Assembly (NCBI GenBank): GCA_012719655.1
Contig: JAAXZZ010000102.1
Coordinates: 1 to 42,514, forward strand
Length of the DNA: 42,514 nt
Origin: Gammaproteobacteria bacterium
GTDB lineage: Bacteria; Pseudomonadota; Gammaproteobacteria; Pseudomonadales; Pseudomonadaceae
Direction: 5' to 3'
Position 1 is the stretch's first letter, and every line of letters starts with the position of its first letter. Shown here in pieces: positions 26,535 through 36,784 of this stretch. Below the pieces are notes generated by a model. It saw only the letters and a program-made list of their open reading frames with translations. It ran no database searches and was not told the origin of the DNA. Made by a program: the position numbers and the translations under genes.

Positions 26535-27259
26535 GCAGTACCTTGATTGCTAAAAACTTAGCCAAATCCTATAAAGGTCGCAAAGTCGTACATGACGTCA
26601 GCATCGCCATTGAAAGCGGACAGATTGTTGGCCTACTCGGTCCTAACGGTGCGGGCAAGACCACATGTTTTTATATGATCGTTGGGCTCGTCAAAGCAGA
26701 TAAAGGCACGGTTTTTATTGACCAAACCGATGTCAGCTTTCAACCCATGCATGGCCGCGCTCGCGCTGGCATAGGTTACTTGCCACAAGAAGCTTCGATT
26801 TTCCGCAAGCTTAGCGTGGCCGATAATATTCTGGCCATCCTCGAATTGCGCAAAGACTTAGACCGCGCTGGACGTCTGCAAGCACTTGACGAACTGCTAC
26901 AAGAATTTAGCATCACCCATCTACGCAATAACCTTGGTATGAGCTTGTCTGGAGGTGAGCGACGTCGTGTTGAAATTGCTCGCGCCCTAGCCACTAATCC
27001 TAAGTTTATTTTATTGGATGAGCCTTTTGCCGGTGTTGACCCTATCTCCGTCGGCGATATCAAGCAGATCATTCACAATTTAAAAGATAAAGGCATCGGC
27101 GTTTTAATTACCGACCATAATGTGCGAGAAACCCTAGACATCTGTGAGACCGCCTATATTGTCAGCGACGGTCAGATTATTGCTGCAGGCGAACCAAGCA
27201 GTATTTTAGAAAACCAACAGGTTAGGGATGTGTACTTAGGTCAAGAGTTCCGTCTATAG
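26531..27259 (+). CDS. lptB: LPS export ABC transporter ATP-binding protein LptB
   Basis: 242 aa; [64 protein letters not shown]. Confidence 0.97.
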   Translation: MSSTLIAKNLAKSYKGRKVVHDVSIAIESGQIVGLLGPNGAGKTTCFYMIVGLVKADKGTVFIDQTDVSFQPMHGRARAGIGYLPQEASIFRKLSVADNILAILELRKDLDRAGRLQALDELLQEFSITHLRNNLGMSLSGGERRRVEIARALATNPKFILLDEPFAGVDPISVGDIKQIIHNLKDKGIGVLITDHNVRETLDICETAYIVSDGQIIAAGEPSSILENQQVRDVYLGQEFRL

Positions 27260-27434
27260 AGAGTCTTTTTTATAGGGTCATTTGCGCTAAAAGTGCCCCT
27301 ACTTTCAAAAATTTAAAGCTCACTTTTCACCATCATCTGTTTGTCAAGTCTAGGCAAACACAAAAAAATCAGGCATAAATCTTGCTTAGAGCCGATTCTG
27401 GCGTATGGATGATTAGGAGTTGAGCCCTGCCACT

Positions 27435-28928
27435 ATGAAAGCCTCGCTCGTTTTAAAGATGGGTCAAAACCTGACCATGACGCCACAACTGCAACAAGCC
27501 ATTCGTTTGTTGCAGATGTCGACGCTGGATTTGCAAGAAGAAATCCAAGACGCCTTGGACAGCAACCCGATGCTCGAACGCGAAGAAGAGGGTGAAACAG
27601 ACAGCCATGTCACTGACACTAGCGATGACAGTCATGAGTACAACGCCAATACACAACAAAACACACCACAAGAACCCAGTAACAGCGCAGAAAACCTAGC
27701 CGATGCCAATGAATGGAACGAACAGATTCCAAGCGAGCTAGAGATCGATACCTCCTGGGAAGATATTTATCAAACAAGTGCCAGTAACCTGCCGAGCGCC
27801 AACGCTGACGACTGGGATTTCACTAGCACGACATCCGTTGGTATTGATCTACAGTCTCACCTTCTATGGCAATTAAATCTCGCAAAAATGTCAGATGATG
27901 ACCGTATGATCGCTACTGTCATCATTGACAGTATTGGCGAGGATGGTTACTTACAGGACTCGCTGGAAGACATTCTTGATGCGTTTGATCCTATGCAACA
28001 CATTGAAATGGACGAAGTTGAGATGGTTCTCAAACGCATCCAACAGTTTGAGCCAACCGGTGTGGCAGCACGCGATCTCAGCGAATGTTTACTCCTGCAG
28101 TTGCGCAGCATGCCAAACACGACGCCCTGGCTCGCTGAGGCGAAAAAACTGTGTGCCGAGCACTTGGAGCTACTCGGAAGCCGCGATTATGCTCAACTGA
28201 TGCGGCGCATGCGCATCAAAGAGGACGCCCTAAAAGAAATAGTGCAGTTAATTCAGACTTTAAATCCACGCCCTGGCGCAGTGATTGAAAGCACTGAGCC
28301 TGAATACATTGTTCCCGATGTGATTGTGCGCAAAGCCAATAACCGCTGGATTGTTGAACTTAATCCTGACATTGCGCCACGCCTCAAGGTCACCTCACAG
28401 TATGCAAGTATTATTCGTCGTGCTGACAACAGTGCAGACAACACTTTTCTGCGCACCCAATTACAAGAAGCACGCTGGTTTATTAAAAGCCTGCAAAGTC
28501 GTAATGAAACGCTGATGAAAGTGGCGACTAAAATCCTCGATTACCAGCGTGGCTTTTTTGACTATGGCCCAGAAGCGATGAAGCCTTTAGTTTTAGCCGA
28601 AATCGCGGAAGCAGTGGGGATGCATGAGTCAACCATATCAAGGGTGACCACACAGAAATATATGCACACTCCGCGCGGAATCTTTGAGTTAAAATACTTC
28701 TTTTCTAGCCATGTGAGTACTGCGCAAGGCGGCGAATGCTCATCTACCGCTATTCGTGCCATCATTGCAAAGCTCGTTGCTGCAGAAAATCCTAAAAAAC
28801 CATTGAGTGATAGCAAAATCGCTGGTCTACTGGAAGAACAGGGTATACAAGTGGCACGACGCACCATTGCTAAATATCGAGAATCGCTCGGAATTGCCTC
28901 TTCAACTGATCGAAAGCAATTATTATAG
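27435..28928 (+). CDS. rpoN: RNA polymerase sigma-54 factor
   Basis: [39 protein letters not shown]-terminal RpoN box [10 protein letters not shown]. Start moved from the TTG at 27420 to the ATG at 27435. Confidence 0.97.
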   Translation: MKASLVLKMGQNLTMTPQLQQAIRLLQMSTLDLQEEIQDALDSNPMLEREEEGETDSHVTDTSDDSHEYNANTQQNTPQEPSNSAENLADANEWNEQIPSELEIDTSWEDIYQTSASNLPSANADDWDFTSTTSVGIDLQSHLLWQLNLAKMSDDDRMIATVIIDSIGEDGYLQDSLEDILDAFDPMQHIEMDEVEMVLKRIQQFEPTGVAARDLSECLLLQLRSMPNTTPWLAEAKKLCAEHLELLGSRDYAQLMRRMRIKEDALKEIVQLIQTLNPRPGAVIESTEPEYIVPDVIVRKANNRWIVELNPDIAPRLKVTSQYASIIRRADNSADNTFLRTQLQEARWFIKSLQSRNETLMKVATKILDYQRGFFDYGPEAMKPLVLAEIAEAVGMHESTISRVTTQKYMHTPRGIFELKYFFSSHVSTAQGGECSSTAIRAIIAKLVAAENPKKPLSDSKIAGLLEEQGIQVARRTIAKYRESLGIASSTDRKQLL

Positions 28929-29010
28929 ACATTGGTCAGTAACACTTAATTTACGCAGGCGTTACAATCCTGCTAACACCGCATTAAGCAGTGAATCTAA
29001 GGAGAACGGT

Positions 29011-29319
29011 ATGCAAATAACTATCACAGGTCATCAACTGGATATTACTGAAGCGCTACGCGAATACATCAATGGAAAATTCGCCAAGCTTGAGCGTCAT
29101 TTCGATAAAATAACCAGCATTCGTGTCACGCTTGGTGTAGAAAAAGTGAAGCAAAAAATTGATGCAACCCTGCTGATTGCCGGTGGAGAAATTATTGGTA
29201 ATGCTGAGCATGACGACATGTATGCTGCAATTGACCTACTGATTGATAAACTGGATCGCCAGTTAATCAAGCACAAGGAAAAACAACTGGAACGTCAAAA
29301 AGGCGCGCTTGAACGCTAA
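29011..29319 (+). CDS. hpf: Ribosome hibernation promoting factor (short HPF)
   Basis: MQITITGHQLDITEALREYINGKFAKLERHFDKI, ~102 aa; ATG at 29011 preceded by AAGGAGAA; the ORF track start is too far upstream. Confidence 0.93.
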   Translation: MQITITGHQLDITEALREYINGKFAKLERHFDKITSIRVTLGVEKVKQKIDATLLIAGGEIIGNAEHDDMYAAIDLLIDKLDRQLIKHKEKQLERQKGALER

Positions 29320-29326
29320 TAAACTC

Positions 29327-29785
29327 ATGATTCGATTAGAACACATCCTGACCCCGGCCCGTTCGCAAGTGAACGTGCCGGGAGGCAGTAAAAAACGCGT
29401 GCTAGAATACATTGCCCACCTCATTGCCACCGACCAACCACAGATTGATGAAGACACGTTATTCGAAAGCCTAGTCGCAAGAGAAAAACTTGGTTCAACA
29501 GGCTTTGGCGATGGTATTGCAATCCCGCATTGTCGACTCATTGGCTGCACAGCGCCAATCAGCGCTGTTTTGCACTTAGAAACCGCTGTCGATTTCGATG
29601 CCATTGACGGTGAGCCCGTTGATCTTTTATTTGTACTTTTAGTACCTGAAGAAGCGACCGATGAGCACTTAGAGCTGTTACGACAAATTGCAGGTATTTT
29701 TGAACAAGAAGACGTACGCGAGCGCTTACGCAATGCTGCAGACAATAACGCTCTATATCAAACGGTGCTCAATGCGCAACTTTAG
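29327..29785 (+). CDS. ptsN: PTS IIA-like nitrogen regulatory protein
   Basis: MIRLEHILTPARSQVNVPGGSKKRVLEYIAHLIA, GFGDGIAIPHCRL (phosphorylatable His motif). Start placed at the ATG 29327. Confidence 0.94.
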   Translation: MIRLEHILTPARSQVNVPGGSKKRVLEYIAHLIATDQPQIDEDTLFESLVAREKLGSTGFGDGIAIPHCRLIGCTAPISAVLHLETAVDFDAIDGEPVDLLFVLLVPEEATDEHLELLRQIAGIFEQEDVRERLRNAADNNALYQTVLNAQL

Positions 29786-29797
29786 GGGTTGGATAAC

Positions 29798-30678
29798 ATG
29801 CGTTTAATTATCGTCAGCGGTCGTTCAGGCTCAGGTAAAAGTACTGCACTGAATGTATTAGAAGATAACGATTTTTACTGCATCGACAATCTCCCAGCCA
29901 TGCTGCTACCAGAACTTGCGGAACGTAGTTTATTGGTAGCTGAATTAGTACATCCACAAATTGCAGTGTCGATTGACGCGCGCAATGCCCCCAACCAACT
30001 TGAGCGCTTTCCAGAACTGCTAGCAGGTCTGCGTGAACGCCATATTGTGTGTGATGTTTTGTATCTGGATGCTGATGATGAACCTTATTAAAACGCTTTT
30101 CTGAAACGCGCCGACGTCATCCGCTAACAAATGATTCGCGCTCCTTGGCTGAAGCCATTCGTGATGAGAAAGTTCTGCTGGCGCCGATTACCGACCTTGC
30201 TGACCTGACCATTAATACATCTCACCTCAATCTATACCAGTTACGTGACAGCATTAAACTGCGCTTACTGGACAAGCCAGAACCTGGTACTGCTTTTCTG
30301 ATTGAATCCTTTGGTTTTAAGCGTGGCGTCCCAGTTGATGCCGACGTAGTATTTGATATTCGCTGCCTACCCAATCCTTATTGGAAGCCTGATTTACGTG
30401 CTTATTGCGGCCTTGATCAACCGATCATTGACTATCTAAACGAACAAACCGATGTTGAAGAAATGTATGCCGACATTTATGCCTATTTGGCTAAATGGCT
30501 GCCGCGCTTTGCTGCCAGTAATCGCGCCTATGTCACCATAGCGATTGGCTGTACCGGCGGTCAACACCGCTCGGTCTATATGGCGCAACGTCTAGGGGAA
30601 GCCTTACGCCAAAAGTTAAGCAACGTACAGATCCGCCATCGCGATGCGGTGCGTATCAACGAGAACCCCCATGCCTAG
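29798..30678 (+). pseudogene. rapZ: RapZ (YvcJ-family nucleotide-binding protein), disrupted by an apparent 1-nt deletion
   Basis: Walker [10 protein letters not shown] and LDADDE in one frame end at TAA (30089-30091); MAEAIRDEK...[22 protein letters not shown] continues in the -1 frame. Adding one A after GAA at 30080-30082 restores GAA ACC TTA TTA AAA CGC TTT TCT GAA ACG CGC CGA CGT CAT CCG CTA ACA AAT GAT TCG CGC TCC TTG GCT ([24 protein letters not shown]). Confidence 0.92.
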
Positions 30679-30943
30679 CTGCAAAGTGACAATTATTAAC
30701 AAGCTCGGTTTACATGCAAGAGCCGCTGCCAAGTTTGTCTCGCTCGCCAATAGCTTCCCTTGTCATATCAGCGTCGGCCGCAACAGCGATAACCTGTGTA
30801 ACGGCAAGAATATTATGTCAGTCATGATGCTGGCTGCCAGCAAAGGCACAGAGTTGTACATTTACGCTGACGGCGAACAAGCCGAGCAAGCACTGGCCGC
30901 CTTACAAGCACTGATTGCCGAGCGTTTTACTGAAGAGTGCTAA
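30671..30943 (+). CDS. ptsO: HPr-family phosphocarrier protein (NPr/PtsO)
   Basis: [29 protein letters not shown]...[19 protein letters not shown]; 90 aa; overlaps the rapZ stop by 8 nt. Confidence 0.93.
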   Translation: MPSCKVTIINKLGLHARAAAKFVSLANSFPCHISVGRNSDNLCNGKNIMSVMMLAASKGTELYIYADGEQAEQALAALQALIAERFTEEC

Positions 30944-30953
30944 GTCCTAGAAA

Positions 30954-31574
30954 TTAGCCTGCGTTCAAGCAGTGCGGCCCATCCACTAAAGGATCGTTAA
31001 TCAAAGTACTCACACGCCGCTCATGCAGTTGTGGCTGCTCAGTGCTCGCTAGCACTTCACGCAGCTGTTCATCGCTGCTCTCAGGATCTAACCACAATTG
31101 TTGCTGTTGCTGATTAAGAATGATCGGTCGACGCAAGTGCGCCGCCTGCTGAGTAATCAACGCAACACTGTAGTAATTATGCCCTGGCACTGTATAGACG
31201 TCCCAAAGCCCAGCAAAGTAAAGCAGCGGTTCATTAGTGCTGAGCCAGAACGGCTGCTTGCGCTGCACACCGCGCCACTCAAAAAAACCATTGGCCGGTA
31301 ACAAGCACCTTTGTTTGCGCCAAGCCTTTTGAAACATCGGCAAAGTGCTAACTGTTTCCACGCGCGCATGCGCAACCGCTCGGCTTAAATCGGTCATCCA
31401 GTTTGCGGTAAATCCCCAAAGCGCTAGAGTTGCATGACGCTTCCCTGCATTGTCATAGACCATCAGCACTTGTGATTTAGGCGCTAAATTCCAGTGCGCA
31501 CGCATGTGCTGTGGAAATCCAGGTAGCTGCCCAAGGGCTTCAGGCCAATTAAATAGCGCATAACGTCCTGACAT
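30954..31574 (-). CDS. SOS response-associated peptidase (SRAP/YedK-HMCES family)
   Basis: 206 aa; MSGRYALFNW (the expected catalytic Cys2 is not seen here, see findings), RCLLPANGFFEWRG, TQQAAHLRRPIIL. Confidence 0.85.
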   Translation of the reverse strand: MSGRYALFNWPEALGQLPGFPQHMRAHWNLAPKSQVLMVYDNAGKRHATLALWGFTANWMTDLSRAVAHARVETVSTLPMFQKAWRKQRCLLPANGFFEWRGVQRKQPFWLSTNEPLLYFAGLWDVYTVPGHNYYSVALITQQAAHLRRPIILNQQQQQLWLDPESSDEQLREVLASTEQPQLHERRVSTLINDPLVDGPHCLNAG

Positions 31575-31587
31575 TATTCACTCACTT

Positions 31588-31857
31588 CTAACATTCTAAG
31601 AAACCATGCGGATCAACCAGCGCTTCTTGAGCCTCATCCATGAGCGGTGTGGCCTGCTGATAGCCACGAATCAGCTCTTTCGCACGCACGGCATGCTGGT
31701 CAGCCACCATCAGTCCAAGCAGTCCTAAGGCCGGTAACTCGCCCATGCCGCCGATCAAATCAGCACCCTGCAAATGCACAGTAATACCTTCGCTGTGCAA
31801 CATGCTGATTAACATTTGCGCCTCTATCAAATCCACCGGATCATGAATCCTTTGCAC
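31588..31857 (-). CDS. DUF2007-like small protein
   Basis: VQRIHDPVDLIEAQMLISMLHSEGITVHLQGADLIGGMGELPALGLLGLMVADQHAVRAKELI; GTG start at 31857 inferred; the ORF track extension upstream looks non-coding. Confidence 0.75.
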   Translation of the reverse strand: MQRIHDPVDLIEAQMLISMLHSEGITVHLQGADLIGGMGELPALGLLGLMVADQHAVRAKELIRGYQQATPLMDEAQEALVDPHGFLEC

Positions 31858-31962
31858 TATAGAACTCCTCTGCAAGTCAGCAATGATTACAGGTATAATA
31901 GCCCAATTATCTAACCTGGCAGTGCCCTCAGCACTGCACTGCAGCCCAATAAAGAGAGTCAC

Positions 31963-33123
31963 ATGGATCAATTTGACAGCATTCGCCCTTACAATGACGA
32001 CGAAGTGGCGCCGGTATTGCAACGTTTACTGGCTGATGCAGATTTTTTATCCATGATTACCCAGTACCGCTTTCCTAATGCTTCACGTTACATCGGCTGG
32101 CTACTGCGTCCAATCATTGCATGGAAACTGCGCAAGGAAATAAGCAACGTACAGAGTGTAGCAGCCCTACAACAACGTATTGAACCCTATGTTGAACAGA
32201 GCATTCGACAAGGCACTGATGGTATAAGCTTTTCTGGTATCGAACATTTACAGACAGGTAAGCGCCATCTGTATTTAGCCAACCATCGTGATATTGTCAT
32301 GGATCCAGCTTTTGTGAATTACGCGCTATTCCAAGCCAAGCTGTCGACGCCACGCATTGCTATTGGCGACAATCTTTTACAAAGACCCTTTGTCAGTGAT
32401 CTGATGCGCATCAACAAAAGCTTTATTGTGCAACGTTCGCTCACCAACCGCCGTGAAAAACTCGCCGCCTTTCAAGTGCTGTCTGCCTATATCAATCATT
32501 CTATTGTGCACGATCAAGAGTCAATTTGGATTGCGCAAGCAGAGGGTCGTGCCAAAGACGGCGATGACCGCACCGAAAGCGCTATTTTGAAAATGTTCCA
32601 CCTATCACGCAAAGATGAAGATTTTCAAGCAGTGATCGCCTCGTTACAACTGACACCTGTCGCCATCAGCTATGAATATGATCCTTGCGATATGGCTAAA
32701 GCGCGCGAGCTCTACATCCGCGCCAGCACTGGTGAATACACCAAACAAATAGGTGAGGATGATGCCAGCATTGCCCTAGGTATTACGGGTTACAAAGGCC
32801 GTGTGCATGTGCACTTCTGCCCTGTTATAACAACCGGCTTTACTGATACAAAACAACTGGCGCAACTGGTTGACCAGCATATCTGGCGTGATTACCGTCT
32901 ATTTCCTGTCCATTACTTAGCTTGGAGTATGTGGGAGCAGCGCGATAGCACTTTGCCCATCCCTGACATCAAAGATGTCTTTGCCTCTCAAGAAATTCTT
33001 AATGCTCAACAACATTGGCACAAGCGCCTAGAAGCGTGTCCGTCTGAGCATCGCCCTTATCTGATCATGCAGTATGCTATGCCGGTAGAAAACCAATATC
33101 GCAACACAGCGATACCCGCCTAA
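31963..33123 (+). CDS. PlsC-like acyltransferase
   Basis: 386 aa; LANHRDIVMDPAFVNYALF (NHxxxxD-type motif), IWIAQAEGRAKDGDDRTESAILKMF. Confidence 0.72.
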   Translation: MDQFDSIRPYNDDEVAPVLQRLLADADFLSMITQYRFPNASRYIGWLLRPIIAWKLRKEISNVQSVAALQQRIEPYVEQSIRQGTDGISFSGIEHLQTGKRHLYLANHRDIVMDPAFVNYALFQAKLSTPRIAIGDNLLQRPFVSDLMRINKSFIVQRSLTNRREKLAAFQVLSAYINHSIVHDQESIWIAQAEGRAKDGDDRTESAILKMFHLSRKDEDFQAVIASLQLTPVAISYEYDPCDMAKARELYIRASTGEYTKQIGEDDASIALGITGYKGRVHVHFCPVITTGFTDTKQLAQLVDQHIWRDYRLFPVHYLAWSMWEQRDSTLPIPDIKDVFASQEILNAQQHWHKRLEACPSEHRPYLIMQYAMPVENQYRNTAIPA

Positions 33124-33159
33124 ATTTTGCAGATACCCGCATCCACTTTTGAGGTTTTT

Positions 33160-34038
33160 ATGCCCTGGTTACAAGTTCGTTTAGCGATTCAACCCGATCA
33201 AGCAGCCGCATGGGAAGACACCTTGCTCGAACTCGGAGCCGTGTCTGTGACCTTTATGGACGGTGAAGACCAACCAATTTATGAGCCCGACCTAGGTACC
33301 ACACCGTTGTGGAGCCATACCCATTTATTGGCTCTCTTTGAAGCAGATGTGGATGCTCAAGCATTGCGCCAGCATATCCAACTACTGGGTGGCAGCAACA
33401 CGCCTGAACTGCACATTGAACAGATTGAAGATCAAGACTGGGAGCGCAGCTGGATGGATAACTTCCACCCTATGCGCTTTGGCCAACGTTTATGGATTGT
33501 CCCGAGTTGGCATACAGCACCAGAACCTACTGCAGTAAACCTGTTGCTCGACCCTGGCTTAGCCTTTGGCACTGGCACTCATCCAACCACAGCTTTATGC
33601 CTTGAATGGCTTGATCGCCAGCCGTTAGAGGGTTGCAATGTTTTAGATTTTGGCTGTGGCTCAGGCATTCTGGCAATAGCGGCCAAGTTACTCGGCGCCG
33701 CACAATTGACCTGTACTGATATTGATAGCCAAGCACTAGAAGCCACCCGCGATAATGCCAATCGCAATGGGATTAAAGCAGAAGATTTACTGGTGTATTT
33801 ACCACAAGATATGCCTGCTGGGCAGTTTGATGTGGTCCTTGCCAATATTTTAGCAGGCCCACTGGTGCAATTAGCGCCACAACTGATTGAACGCACACGC
33901 TCGGGTGGGCGCATTGCTCTATCGGGTATTCTAGCTGAGCAAGCGCAAGAGGTGCGTGATGCCTACAGCCAAGACTTTGCCTTAGCACCCACGCTAGAAA
34001 AAGATGTCTGGGTCTGTATTTCAGGTGTACGCCTTTAA
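33160..34038 (+). CDS. prmA: Ribosomal protein L11 methyltransferase
   Basis: [76 protein letters not shown]; start at the ATG 33160. Confidence 0.96.
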   Translation: MPWLQVRLAIQPDQAAAWEDTLLELGAVSVTFMDGEDQPIYEPDLGTTPLWSHTHLLALFEADVDAQALRQHIQLLGGSNTPELHIEQIEDQDWERSWMDNFHPMRFGQRLWIVPSWHTAPEPTAVNLLLDPGLAFGTGTHPTTALCLEWLDRQPLEGCNVLDFGCGSGILAIAAKLLGAAQLTCTDIDSQALEATRDNANRNGIKAEDLLVYLPQDMPAGQFDVVLANILAGPLVQLAPQLIERTRSGGRIALSGILAEQAQEVRDAYSQDFALAPTLEKDVWVCISGVRL

Positions 34039-34125
34039 CTCATAATGCGATACAGTCAATGCAGTTTAACCGCCTATATACGTTAGACTGCAGCGTATTA
34101 ATGCTTTATTTGAATTAACACAATT

Positions 34126-35301
34126 ATGACCGACACTTTCATCACGCAATGCCCGCACTGTCAAACCAGCTTCCGTTTACAGCACAGCCAGCTCAGTGCG
34201 GCTCGCGGTTCAGTGCGCTGTGGTGCCTGTTTACAAGTGTTTAATGCTGCACGCCAAATCAACCCTGCACAAAACAAAATACCGAGCAGCCCACAACTGA
34301 CACCAACAACGTCTGCTGCTGCGCTGATTTCTGACAACTTAGAGATTGATAAGCAACAAGCTGCAGCGGTAACAAGCGCCAGCAAAAAAACACTGATGAT
34401 TCATGATGATATGGATTTGGATGATTTAGATGATCTTGATCTTGATGAAGAGTTAGCCCGCTTAGAGCGCGAAGAACAGCAACGTAGCAAAGAACTGTCC
34501 GGTGAATTTGCTGCCATACAAGCCAGCGTAAAGCCAAGTCCAGCGCCAATAGAGGACACCCTAGAAAGTGCCCCTTCAGCCCTCAATGACTGGAGTGATG
34601 AGTTGCTGGCACAAGAACCTGTTGCCCAATTAAGCAGTGTTGCAGTTAAAACTGAAGAAACTGAAACACCAGTACAACCGTTAAAAACGGCGCACCACTC
34701 AAGCACTACTGCACACTTTCAGGCATCAACAGGACCAGTGCGCATCGAGCCAATGACGGGGCAGCTACCTCGTTTTAGTGATGCCCCTCTACGTCTCGAC
34801 TGGCAGCCTAAAAAAAGCCCTTGGCGACGGTGGTTGGCTTGGAGTGCCTTAAATCTCTGCGCCGTTTTACTGCTTGCAGGTCAATACACTTATCATAATT
34901 TTGCGCAACTGGCGCGCCAAGACAGCACACGCCCTTGGCTGGAAGTGATTTGCCCAGTGATTGCTTGTCAGCTGCCATCTAAAGTTGCTGTCGACAAAAT
35001 CAAGAGCAGTAATTTGCTGGTTCGCAGTCACCCTGAATTTAACGGTGCCTTACTCGTTGACGCCATCATTTACAACCGCGCCTCCTTTAGTCAGCCTTTT
35101 CCGCTGCTAAAACTGACATTTTCCGATCAGCACGGGCAAGTGTTAGCCAGTCGCTTATTTCAACCGCTGGAATACCTTGGCGGCGAACTGGCAGGGCAAC
35201 AATACATGCCACAGCAGACCCCCATTCATATCGCCTTAGAAATACTCGAGCCCAGCGGTGGCGCTGTCAACTACACACTGGACTTCGTCTCACCTGATTA
35301 A
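34126..35301 (+). CDS. Zinc-ribbon (MJ0042) and DUF3426 domain membrane protein
   Basis: 391 aa; N-terminal TQCPHCQTSFRLQHSQLSAARGSVRCGACLQVFNA CxxC...CxxC; central TM WLAWSALNLCAVLLLAG; C-terminal DUF3426-like region. Confidence 0.88.
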   Translation: MTDTFITQCPHCQTSFRLQHSQLSAARGSVRCGACLQVFNAARQINPAQNKIPSSPQLTPTTSAAALISDNLEIDKQQAAAVTSASKKTLMIHDDMDLDDLDDLDLDEELARLEREEQQRSKELSGEFAAIQASVKPSPAPIEDTLESAPSALNDWSDELLAQEPVAQLSSVAVKTEETETPVQPLKTAHHSSTTAHFQASTGPVRIEPMTGQLPRFSDAPLRLDWQPKKSPWRRWLAWSALNLCAVLLLAGQYTYHNFAQLARQDSTRPWLEVICPVIACQLPSKVAVDKIKSSNLLVRSHPEFNGALLVDAIIYNRASFSQPFPLLKLTFSDQHGQVLASRLFQPLEYLGGELAGQQYMPQQTPIHIALEILEPSGGAVNYTLDFVSPD

Positions 35302-35306
35302 CCAAG

Positions 35307-35334
35307 CAGCAGCGCAAAACGCTTTGCACTGCTG
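35307..35334. terminator. Hairpin between convergent genes, possible bidirectional terminator
   Basis: cagcagcgcaaa-acgc-tttgcactgctg: 12-nt arms with one mismatch, between the DUF3426 gene stop and the pmbA stop; no clear T-tract. Confidence 0.5.
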
Positions 35335-35350
35335 TAACTTGCAATACAAT

Positions 35351-36697
35351 CTAGCTACCGGCAACCTTCATCCGTTCGATCAATACAGAACCCGTGCAGA
35401 TACTGCCACGTCGATCAAGGTCATTGCCCACGGCGATGATCTGCTTAAACATATCGCGCATGTTGCCAGCAATGGTCACCTCTTGCACTGGAAATTGGAT
35501 CTCACCATTCTCAACCCAATAGCCGCCGGCACCACGTGAATAATCACCAGTGACCATATTCAAGCCCTGCCCCATCAATTCAGTAACCAGCAAGCCACGG
35601 CCCATTTTTTTTAATAAAGCCGCTTGATCATCATTACCGTGAGTGACAAAAACATTGCGTGCTCCACCGGCATTTGCCGTGCTTGGCATACCCAGCTTAC
35701 GCCCAGAATAAGTACTCAACATGTAATTGCACAACACACCATTTTCAATAAAAGGCTTCGCATAAGTGGCCAGTCCATCGCCATCAAAAGCACTGCTGGA
35801 TAAACCGCCTGGCAGCAAAGGGCGCTCATCTAAAGTGAGCCACTCAGGAAATAATGTCTGCCCCAAAGCTCCGACTAAAAACGAAGCGTTGCGATACTGA
35901 TTACCGCCCGCAATCGCGCCCAGTAAGCTACCGAATAAGCCGCCTGCCAACTCAGCAGCAAACAATACAGGCACATCACAGGTTGGCACTGACCGCGCAC
36001 CTAAACGGCTAACAGTTCGTTCAGCCGCTATCCGACCAATGGTTGCCGCATCAGTGAGTAAATCTCCCCGGCGACCGTAGTCATACCAGTAATCACGCTG
36101 CATTTGCCCATCAGCTTGCGCGATCATCACACAGCTGATGCTGTGCCTTGTGCCTGCGTGCCCTGCAATCAAACCATGACTGTTGCCGTATACCGTACAG
36201 CCAGCATCACTGTTGACACTACTGCCATCGGCGTTGCTAATGCGCGCATCCGTTGCAAATGCAGCAGCCTCACACTCTAAGGCCAACTCAATGGCTTGTT
36301 CAGGACTTAGATCCCACGGATGCCACAGGTCTAAATCAGGAAACTCACGGGCCATCAACTGTTCATCCGCTAAACCAGCGAACTCATCAGCAGAGGCGTG
36401 TTTAGCAATCGCCAAAGCGGCTGCAACGGTCTCTGCAATCGCTGCATCACCACTGACAGTGGTGCTTGCTGAACCCTTTTGCTGCCCGTGATACACCGTA
36501 ATTGAAAAGCCTTGGTCGCGATTAAATTCAACTGTTTCCACTTCTCCTTGGCGCACACTGGTGGCTAAGCCCTGATGGAGAGAAACTGCTACTTCACAAG
36601 CGCTAGCACCCTGCTGCTTAGCCACTGTAAGAATTTTTTCCACCTGTTTTTTAAGCTCAGGTAATGCTTGCGGACCGACACTTTCACTTACACTCAT
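35351..36697 (-). CDS. pmbA: Metalloprotease PmbA/TldE
   Basis: 448 aa; [75 protein letters not shown]. Confidence 0.95.
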   Translation of the reverse strand: MSVSESVGPQALPELKKQVEKILTVAKQQGASACEVAVSLHQGLATSVRQGEVETVEFNRDQGFSITVYHGQQKGSASTTVSGDAAIAETVAAALAIAKHASADEFAGLADEQLMAREFPDLDLWHPWDLSPEQAIELALECEAAAFATDARISNADGSSVNSDAGCTVYGNSHGLIAGHAGTRHSISCVMIAQADGQMQRDYWYDYGRRGDLLTDAATIGRIAAERTVSRLGARSVPTCDVPVLFAAELAGGLFGSLLGAIAGGNQYRNASFLVGALGQTLFPEWLTLDERPLLPGGLSSSAFDGDGLATYAKPFIENGVLCNYMLSTYSGRKLGMPSTANAGGARNVFVTHGNDDQAALLKKMGRGLLVTELMGQGLNMVTGDYSRGAGGYWVENGEIQFPVQEVTIAGNMRDMFKQIIAVGNDLDRRGSICTGSVLIERMKVAGS

Positions 36698-36784
36698 AGT
36701 TACTCCAAAGCATTTTCACAAGACCCTATCAAAGTATCAGCCTTGCTCTGTTATCATAGTGCCCTAATTGATTGGAACACCGTT

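Noticed and set aside
27260-27434. Possible sigma54 (-24/-12) promoter upstream of rpoN
   Set aside because: No TGGCAC-N5-TTGC match in the intergenic region; the only similar string (about 28852) is inside rpoN with wrong spacing.
30075-30092. Programmed -1 frameshift at rapZ
   Set aside because: GATGATGAACCTTATTAAAACG has no canonical X XXY YYZ slippery heptamer at the required point; not excluded experimentally.
30145-30678. C-terminal RapZ half as an independent gene with a TTG start
   Set aside because: No SD near the TTG, and the homologous coding signal continues upstream of it to about 30083, so a broken rapZ explains it better.
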